Shown here one piece after another: positions 1-4,796 of a stretch of 7,574 nucleotides of DNA. The translations under genes were made by a program, and so were the position numbers. The stretch's first letter is position 1, and each line of letters begins with the position of its first letter. The notes beneath the pieces were generated by a model. The model ran no database searches. It worked only from the letters and a program-made list of their open reading frames with translations, and was not told the origin of the DNA. The stretch comes from Saprospiraceae bacterium (lineage in GTDB: Bacteria > Bacteroidota > Bacteroidia > Chitinophagales > Saprospiraceae), in assembly GCA_027031145.1 (NCBI GenBank), contig JALVEG010000545.1, positions 1 through 7,574 of the forward strand, written 5' to 3'.

Positions 1-29
1 CAAAGGAAAACTAAAAGAACAAAAATTAA

Positions 30-62
30 TTGTAAATAAATATAAATAAATGTTTAACTTTG
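30..62 (+). promoter_or_regulatory. Possible Bacteroidota-type promoter
   Basis: TAACTTTG at 55-62 matches the Bacteroidota -7 element TAnnTTTG exactly, and a TTG lies 22 bases upstream at 30-32, within the spacing described for the -33 element in this phylum. Transcription would start near 69-70. No gene begins until 575, so it would drive either a long leader or a short RNA ending at the possible terminator at 291-319. The motif is short and the region AT-rich, so a chance match is quite possible. Confidence 0.3.
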
Positions 63-212
63 ACAAAATAAGAGTCAAGAAAATTCAGGACGATACAAAG
101 TGTTTTTTTCACGGGGCAAGCAGCGGGGGATTAATGCACCCAAAAAAAAATATTTTGAATTTAAATTAAATTTTGTTTTTAACTTTTAAGGTTTTATAAA
201 GGGGTTTTTATT

Positions 213-228
213 CCCCCGCTGGCGGGGG
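213..228. repeat. Perfect GC-rich extragenic hairpin
   Basis: CCCCCGC (213-219) and GCGGGGG (222-228) are perfect complements separated by TG. This is a very stable small hairpin in otherwise AT-rich DNA. It runs into further G tracts (232-236 and 238-240). No T tract follows directly, so it is not a classical terminator. It resembles the short extragenic palindromes that recur across some bacterial genomes, but repetition elsewhere cannot be tested here. Confidence 0.5.
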
Positions 229-290
229 TTAGGGGGTGGGATTTTGCATATTTTTTTTCCATTCCCTTTAATTCACCAGTTCCCCCTGAC

Positions 291-319
291 AAGCGAATGT
301 CTGTGACTTCGTTTTTTTT
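291..319 (+). terminator. Possible intrinsic terminator
   Basis: AAGCGAA (291-297) pairs with TTCGTTT (308-314) through one G-T wobble. Inside it GTC (299-301) pairs with GAC (305-307) around a three-base loop, leaving one bulged T. The T tract runs from 312 to 319, so its first bases are shared with the stem. Stem plus T tract suits a rho-independent terminator on the + strand, ending either an upstream transcript or one started near 70. The stem is only moderately stable. Confidence 0.35.
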
Positions 320-472
320 ATGCTGTTGTTTGTTTTTGGTATAGCTACTCCTCCTTAGCGATGCATTTCTGACTTTTTCCCAATCTTGAAAACCTTAAAA
401 TTAACGCTACAAATGCGACATTCAACACCCTGAATATCCGTGTTTTACGCCCATCTTTTTTCTTATAATGAC

Positions 473-515
473 ACAAAATCTAAAGTCATAAACTAAATCC
501 GGTACAAAATCTAAA
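473..515. promoter_or_regulatory. Direct repeat upstream of the LytTR gene
   Basis: The 12-mer ACAAAATCTAAA occurs at 473-484 and again at 504-515, 31 bp apart, close to three turns of DNA. A weaker third version (GGTGCAAAACT, 522-532) follows. The pair lies 60-100 bp before a gene for a DNA-binding protein of the LytTR family, whose members usually bind pairs of direct repeats about two turns apart. An operator for this regulator is a reasonable guess, but the spacing differs from the usual LytTR arrangement and nothing ties the sequence to a known consensus. Confidence 0.3.
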
Positions 516-574
516 CTTTATGGTGCAAAACTGATAACACACAAAAGGTATTCGGACGTAAATTGCGAATAAAA

Positions 575-1006
575 ATGATTAAAATGATACCTGTAAAACA
601 AAAATTGGAGATATATAACAATAACAGGATTTGGGATCAAAGGCATCAGGTCTTTGAAGAATTCCTTGAAGACAAGCTTATAGTTAAAAGTATGAATTAT
701 ATTCATATTTTGGATTTGAAAAAGATCAAATATATCAAAGCCAGTGGAAATTATTGTGAAATAGTAATGACTGACAACAAACAAATACTATCAGCCAAAA
801 CATTAAAACGTTATGAAAAAGCATTGATCTATAAAAATTTTCTCAGAGTACACAGCTCTTTTTTGATCAATCTTTCAAAAGTTACCGGAATAAAAAGAAA
901 CGGCACATTCACCATAATTATAGAAGACGATATAGAAATACCTGTTTCCAGAGGATATAAAGAAAATTTATTTTCAGATTTTTTTAACAACTTTAAAAAC
1001 ATTTAA
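575..1006 (+). CDS. Stand-alone LytTR family DNA-binding regulator
   Basis: A 143-residue transcription regulator made essentially of one LytTR DNA-binding domain (about residues 37-140). Family hallmarks are visible: the β-strand segment 'IKYIKASGNYCEI' (51-63), 'FLRVHSSFLINLSKV' (89-103, matching the usual F-x-R-x-H-x-S pattern) and 'IPVSRGYKENL' (122-132). Residues 1-36 are a short charged leader with no receiver domain or membrane segment, so it is not a complete two-component response regulator; a partner or another signal must control it. I chose ATG 575, preceded by A-rich sequence; TTG at 563 and ATG at 584 are alternatives in the same frame. The stop is only 2 bp before the fibre gene, so the two are almost certainly co-transcribed, and it probably regulates its own operon (inference). 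Family assignment is firm; target and signal are unknown. Confidence 0.9.
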   Translation: MIKMIPVKQKLEIYNNNRIWDQRHQVFEEFLEDKLIVKSMNYIHILDLKKIKYIKASGNYCEIVMTDNKQILSAKTLKRYEKALIYKNFLRVHSSFLINLSKVTGIKRNGTFTIIIEDDIEIPVSRGYKENLFSDFFNNFKNI

Positions 1007-1014
1007 TTATGAAA
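1001..1014 (+). promoter_or_regulatory. Shared translation-start context
   Basis: ATTTAATTATGAAA surrounds the start codon of the fibre gene (ATG 1009) and overlaps the stop of the regulator gene. The identical 14 bases occur at 4126-4139 around the start of the third gene (ATG 4134). Neither site has a Shine-Dalgarno sequence; an A/T-rich context just before ATG is what Bacteroidota typically use. The matching contexts support both start choices and suggest similar translation of the two genes. Confidence 0.45.
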
Positions 1015-4000
1015 CCTAAATTATATATTTCAATAGTATTTTGTTTAATAATATTATTTCAACTAAATAAAATATATGGGCAAAATGTAGGTATCGGAAC
1101 GACTAATCCCGATGCCAGTGCAATGCTGGAAGTAAATTCCACCACAAAAGGATTTTTGGTCCCGAAGATGACCAAAGCTCAGCGCGATGCTATATCTTCA
1201 CCTGCTACCGGATTATTGATCTATCAGACCGATGATATTACCGGTTTTTACTATTATAATGGAAGCGGTTGGATAGTATTAAAAGATGATGCAAATGTTG
1301 TAAAAAAACTTAATGATTTATCCGATGCGAAATCCGATAATGACGGAAGCAACGATGGTTCTTCTATTTTTATAGGTATCAATGCCGGTTCAACAGATAA
1401 TGGTAATGATAACAGTAATGTTGGCATTGGCTATGAGTCTTTGAAATCCAATACGGAAGGATATTTTAATACAGCAACCGGCTATCAGTCTCTTTATTCC
1501 AATACATTGGGATATGAAAATATAGCGATAGGTTTTTCTTCACTTTATTCCAACATTACAGGATATTATAACACCTCTATAGGTGATCAAGCCTTATTTT
1601 TGAATACTTCAGGTTATAGTAACACAGCTACCGGAGTTTCGACATTATATTCTAATACCACCGGACATGAAAATACTGCCAACGGAATGAATGCTTTAGC
1701 TTCCAATACAACAGGATATGAAAATACTGCCAATGGATATTCTGCCTTATATTCCAATACCACAGGAAATAATAATACGGCTATTGGTGATAATACCCTT
1801 TTTCAAAATGTAGCAAATTCCGGTTCGGTTGCAATCGGATATGCTGCAATGGAAAACTCTGATAATAGGAGCACGGGAAGGGAAACTTACAATACAGCCT
1901 TAGGCTATAAATCATTAAGAGGTAGTGAAACACCTTCAGACAATACAGGACAAGAAAATACTGCCATTGGTTATTCAACATTATACTCAATAACAAGTGG
2001 ATATTCTAATGTTGCTACTGGTTATAAAGCTCTCTATTCAAATACAATCGGTTATAATAATGTTGCTAATGGAAATCTCTCTCTTTACACTAATTCTACA
2101 GGATGCTATAATACGGCAAGTGGTAGCCATTCGATTTTTTCAAATACTTCAGGACATGAAAATACAGCATCCGGCTACGGTTCAATGTATTCAAATACAA
2201 CTGGAAGTTTAAATAGTGCTTATGGTTATCATTCTTTGTTTTCAAATACATCCGGTGAAGATAATGTAGCTGTTGGTTCCAATGCTCTCTATTCAAATAA
2301 AGCCAATAATGCTTCAGTAGCTATAGGCTCCGGAGCTATGGAATATGCAGATAGTACATCAAGTGGTTTAAGTACAAATAATACTGCAATTGGTTATCAA
2401 TCACTACGCGGAAGCAGCACTCCTGCAAATAATAAAGGCAGATGGAACACTGCTATTGGCTCACAATCCTTATATTCGGTTACTACTGGTGATTATAATG
2501 TCGCTAATGGTTATCAAGCTCTCTTTTCTGATACAACAGGTCAAGGTAACCTCGCAAATGGTAGTTTTGCTCTCTATTCAAATCTTTCGGGAAACAATAA
2601 TGTAGCTGTTGGCTATTCTTCCTTATATAGTAATACTACCGGACAGTTTAATGTATCGACAGGTAGTTGGGCATTAAACAATAATAATTCAGGAAGTTAT
2701 AATACAGCAATAGGTCATACCGCACTTTATTCCAATACTTCCGGGGAAGAAAACGTTGCTATTGGATTTCAATCATTAATGAATTCCTCTACCGGTAGTG
2801 AAAATGTTGCAATTGGTAGCTACGCACTCCGTAATCACATATATGGAGATTATAACGTTGCAATTGGAGAAGAATCACTTTATTATGATTCAATTAGTTT
2901 TAACAACACTGCAGTAGGCTATGAATCTTTATATAGTAATAAAAATGGTAGTAGCAATACTGCTATAGGTTTTCAATCACTTTATTCTAATGTCTTAGGT
3001 GATTTAAACACTGCAACTGGATATCTTTCGCTTGGTTCAAATACCACAGGAGGATATAATTCAGCTTTTGGGTATAATGCACTCTATTTTAATACTACAG
3101 GAGCAGACAATTCAGCTTTTGGGGTTGGGGCACTCGAATCTAATACTACAGGAGCAGACAATTCAGCTTTTGGGGTTGGGGCACTCGAATCTAATACTAC
3201 AGGAGCAGACAATTCAGCTTTTGGGGCTGATGCACTCTATTTTAATACATCAGGATTCAGCAATGTCGCAATTGGTGTTAGCTCATTAGAAAAATGTATC
3301 GACCGTTCCAATCTTGTCGCTATAGGGGATTCTGCATTAATGAATAACGGCACGGGAGTTTCGGATTCTTTGCAAGCCACATGGAATGTTGCTGTAGGAT
3401 CAAAAGCATTATATTCAAATATGGTAGGAGCTCAAAATACAGCTACCGGTTCTAATGCTCTTTATAATAATATTGAATGGGGAAATACTGCTTTTGGAAT
3501 GCAAGCGCTTTATTCCAATACTAATGGATATTGTAATACTGCTGTTGGAATGCAAGCTTTTAAATCAGGAAGTAGTTATCATAATTCAACAGCAATAGGG
3601 TCTTCGGCTACAATCACAGCAAGCAATATGATAAAATTGGGAAATACTGATGTTACATGGATAGGAGGGCATTCTGCCTGGAATAACACTTCAGATGGAA
3701 GATTTAAACAAAATATTAAGGAAAATGTAAAAGGACTGGAATTTGTAATGGAACTTCGACCAATAACATATACATGGGATTTGGATGCTTTAGATTCATA
3801 TATGCAAGTTCCACATAATGAAATAAAAAGAGAATCTCAAATTAAAGATCGGGAAAATGAAGAAAAAATAATACATACTGGATTTATTGCTCAAGAAGTT
3901 GAAGCAGTAGCTTTGAAAACAGGGTTTAATTTTGATGCCATTCATCATCCTCAAAATAATCATGATCCATATTCTCTCTCTTATTCACAATTTGTAGTCC

Positions 4001-4122
4001 CTCTGGTAAAAGCCGTACAGGAGCAACAAGAACAGATAAAAACCTTAAAAGATGAAAATCAGGAGCTCAAAAATAAACTTTCCGATTTCGAACAAAGACT
4101 TGAACAATTAGAGAATAAATAA
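1009..4122 (+). CDS. Secreted repeat fibre with C-terminal S74 self-cleaving chaperone
   Basis: A 1037-residue exported fibre. Residues 1-24 are a Sec signal peptide (cleavage before Q25). Residues 26-91 form the common Bacteroidota module 'VGIGTTNP...GFLVPKMT...GLLIYQT...GSGWI'. An acidic linker ('KSDNDGSNDGSS') leads into about 35 copies of a 17-residue repeat (151-856; G-Y-x-N-T-A-x-G-Y-x-S-L-Y-S-N-T-T), resembling head repeats of trimeric autotransporter adhesins. 'NMIKLGNTDVTWIGG' leads to the S74 intramolecular chaperone ('chaperone of endosialidase', as in phage tail spikes). Its serine-lysine pair is present as S895 and K900 in 'SDGRFK'; 'TGFIAQEV' (957-964) and 'FVVPLVKAV' (995-1003) are further hallmarks, and a coiled coil (about 1003-1037) ends the protein. 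The family folds as trimers, then cleaves just before the serine, here releasing a 143-residue tail. There is no YadA-type barrel or T9SS domain, so export past the outer membrane is unexplained. Likely a surface adhesin (inference); no ligand can be named. Confidence 0.9.
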   Translation: MKPKLYISIVFCLIILFQLNKIYGQNVGIGTTNPDASAMLEVNSTTKGFLVPKMTKAQRDAISSPATGLLIYQTDDITGFYYYNGSGWIVLKDDANVVKKLNDLSDAKSDNDGSNDGSSIFIGINAGSTDNGNDNSNVGIGYESLKSNTEGYFNTATGYQSLYSNTLGYENIAIGFSSLYSNITGYYNTSIGDQALFLNTSGYSNTATGVSTLYSNTTGHENTANGMNALASNTTGYENTANGYSALYSNTTGNNNTAIGDNTLFQNVANSGSVAIGYAAMENSDNRSTGRETYNTALGYKSLRGSETPSDNTGQENTAIGYSTLYSITSGYSNVATGYKALYSNTIGYNNVANGNLSLYTNSTGCYNTASGSHSIFSNTSGHENTASGYGSMYSNTTGSLNSAYGYHSLFSNTSGEDNVAVGSNALYSNKANNASVAIGSGAMEYADSTSSGLSTNNTAIGYQSLRGSSTPANNKGRWNTAIGSQSLYSVTTGDYNVANGYQALFSDTTGQGNLANGSFALYSNLSGNNNVAVGYSSLYSNTTGQFNVSTGSWALNNNNSGSYNTAIGHTALYSNTSGEENVAIGFQSLMNSSTGSENVAIGSYALRNHIYGDYNVAIGEESLYYDSISFNNTAVGYESLYSNKNGSSNTAIGFQSLYSNVLGDLNTATGYLSLGSNTTGGYNSAFGYNALYFNTTGADNSAFGVGALESNTTGADNSAFGVGALESNTTGADNSAFGADALYFNTSGFSNVAIGVSSLEKCIDRSNLVAIGDSALMNNGTGVSDSLQATWNVAVGSKALYSNMVGAQNTATGSNALYNNIEWGNTAFGMQALYSNTNGYCNTAVGMQAFKSGSSYHNSTAIGSSATITASNMIKLGNTDVTWIGGHSAWNNTSDGRFKQNIKENVKGLEFVMELRPITYTWDLDALDSYMQVPHNEIKRESQIKDRENEEKIIHTGFIAQEVEAVALKTGFNFDAIHHPQNNHDPYSLSYSQFVVPLVKAVQEQQEQIKTLKDENQELKNKLSDFEQRLEQLENK
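1459..3576 (+). repeat. Array of about 35 degenerate 51-bp (17-residue) repeats
   Basis: Coding repeats inside the S74 fibre gene, consensus G-Y-x-N-(T/V)-A-(I/T/N)-G-Y-x-(S/A)-L-Y-S-N-T-T. Most units are exactly 17 residues and diverged; one (residues 824-839) is one residue short. The array is broken three times by longer segments: residues 270-313, 433-476 (near-copies of each other, both with 'SLRGS-x-TP') and about 766-789 ('SNLVAIGDSALMNNGTG' type). Strict periodicity with invariant Gly, Asn and hydrophobic positions suits a stacked β-helix or β-roll fibre, probably trimeric. Confidence 0.9.
3091..3226 (+). repeat. Exact 51-bp tandem duplication in the fibre gene
   Basis: The unit at 3091-3141 is repeated without a single change at 3142-3192, and its first 34 bases again at 3193-3226, giving about 2.7 perfect copies. 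It encodes the 'GADNSAFGVGALESNTT' type unit and keeps the reading frame. All other units of the array are diverged, so this part was copied recently, by slippage or recombination, and is a likely point of length variation. Confidence 0.95.
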
Positions 4123-4133
4123 AATATTTAATT

Positions 4134-4586
4134 ATGAAATACTTACTATTGTTTTTAATGACGTTTGTATTAGATTTTGCATTAAGCCAATCTATAAGTT
4201 TGCAGACAATTTCTTCCTCCGGAGGAGCAAATTCCGGCGGACAACTACACTGGACTACCGGAGAAACGGTTATTTACGGCAATCAAACACTTACCCAGGG
4301 CTTTCATCAGGGAAAATTGATTATTACCGCTGTTGATGATTTGGAAAACAATTACGAATTTATTGCTTATCCCAACCCAAGTCAGAAAGGGTTTTTTATC
4401 AAATCGGAATTGACGGACAAAGTTGATATTGTACTTTATGATTTAAATGGAAAAATACTGAAACAGATAACGGGAATTGAACTTCCTGTTTTTATCGATA
4501 TTTCACGATATCATAGCGGGATATATTTTGTGAGAATAAAAAAAGATAAACAGCTATTGAAGACATTTAAAATCGAAAAAATGTAA
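4134..4586 (+). CDS. Small secreted protein with T9SS type A sorting domain
   Basis: A 150-residue protein in three parts. Residues 1-18 are a signal peptide (cleavage before Q19). Residues 19-60 form a short segment common near the N-terminus of Bacteroidota T9SS proteins, seen as 'SSSGGANSGG', 'WTTGE' and 'LTQGFHQ'. Residues 76-150 are a T9SS type A C-terminal sorting domain: 'YPNPSQKGFFI', 'VDIVLYDLNGKIL', 'IDISRYHSGIYFVRI' and a final 'LLKTFKIEKM'. Such domains target a protein to the outer-membrane T9SS translocon and are normally cut off during attachment or release. Between signal and sorting domain only about 57 residues remain, so there is no room for a catalytic domain. It starts 11 bp after the S74 fibre gene, in the same start context, and looks like the last gene of that operon. 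A role as export or anchoring partner of the fibre is an inference. Confidence 0.88.
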   Translation: MKYLLLFLMTFVLDFALSQSISLQTISSSGGANSGGQLHWTTGETVIYGNQTLTQGFHQGKLIITAVDDLENNYEFIAYPNPSQKGFFIKSELTDKVDIVLYDLNGKILKQITGIELPVFIDISRYHSGIYFVRIKKDKQLLKTFKIEKM

Positions 4587-4632
4587 TTACTCAGGTTAAG
4601 AATATATTGAAACGTGCTGAAATATCATATTC

Positions 4633-4720
4633 GCATAATAATATTTTCAAAACTTTCTATTTAGAACCCTTTCTTGTTTCCCTTAAAAGGGAAAAGATTA
4701 TGGAGAAAATATTATTACGC
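4633..4720. repeat. 16-bp inverted repeat enclosing a hairpin
   Basis: The 16 bases at 4633-4648 and 4705-4720 are reverse complements at 15 positions (one A/G difference at the third base from the outside). Nested between them, TTTCCCTT (4677-4684) and AAGGGAAA (4687-4694) form a perfect 8-bp dyad. No T tract follows either stem. It sits between the T9SS gene and the second fibre gene, so it could be an mRNA 3'-end or processing structure, or a small non-coding mobile repeat; the sequence does not decide. Confidence 0.6.
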
Positions 4721-4758
4721 TACCAACAATTAGACAATCAATAAATTAAACAACCTGA

Positions 4759-4781
4759 ATAGTTACGAATTAAATAACTAT
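4759..4781. promoter_or_regulatory. Short inverted repeat upstream of the second fibre gene
   Basis: ATAGTTA (4759-4765) and TAACTAT (4775-4781) are perfect complements with a 9-base spacer, ending 15 bases before ATG 4797. The position fits an operator or a weak leader hairpin close to the ribosome site. In such AT-rich sequence a 7-bp dyad can occur by chance. No TAnnTTTG promoter element was found anywhere in the 4587-4796 spacer. Confidence 0.25.
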
Positions 4782-4796
4782 AAAAATTTATCAATC

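Larger units (their letters stand above)
1..574. other. Intergenic region without a convincing gene
   Basis: No reading frame here has both a plausible start and a protein that I recognise. The stretch is very AT-rich at its left end and visibly richer in G+C between about 210 and 460. It holds a possible promoter (30-62), a run of nine A (142-150), a GC-rich hairpin and G tracts (213-240), a possible terminator (291-319) and a repeated 12-mer (473-515). On the minus strand a frame stays open from 394 to 194, but it lacks a proper start (see rejected items). The 3' end of an upstream gene is not visible. Confidence 0.7.

Noticed and set aside
194..394. Minus-strand open frame of about 66 codons (with segments 'QDWEKVRNASLRRSSY' and 'SHPLTPASGG')
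   Set aside because: A TAA lies directly upstream (397-395) and the frame has no usable start for most of its length; its end runs through the GC hairpin. More likely chance openness or a remnant, though a degenerate gene or dispersed repeat cannot be excluded.
464..469. TATAAT, a perfect sigma-70 -10 hexamer
   Set aside because: Bacteroidota promoters use TAnnTTTG, and no suitable -35 or -33 element stands at the right distance; a chance match in AT-rich DNA.
420..784. Minus-strand frames before and across the LytTR gene, including an 88-codon frame at 518-784
   Set aside because: The protein is hydrophobic, low in complexity and unlike known families, and it overlaps the well-supported LytTR gene on the other strand.
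1781..3289. Several 66-85 codon frames inside the S74 fibre gene, some with repeated sequence
   Set aside because: Their periodic sequence is just the 51-bp coding repeat read in another frame or strand; none has an independent start context or family match.
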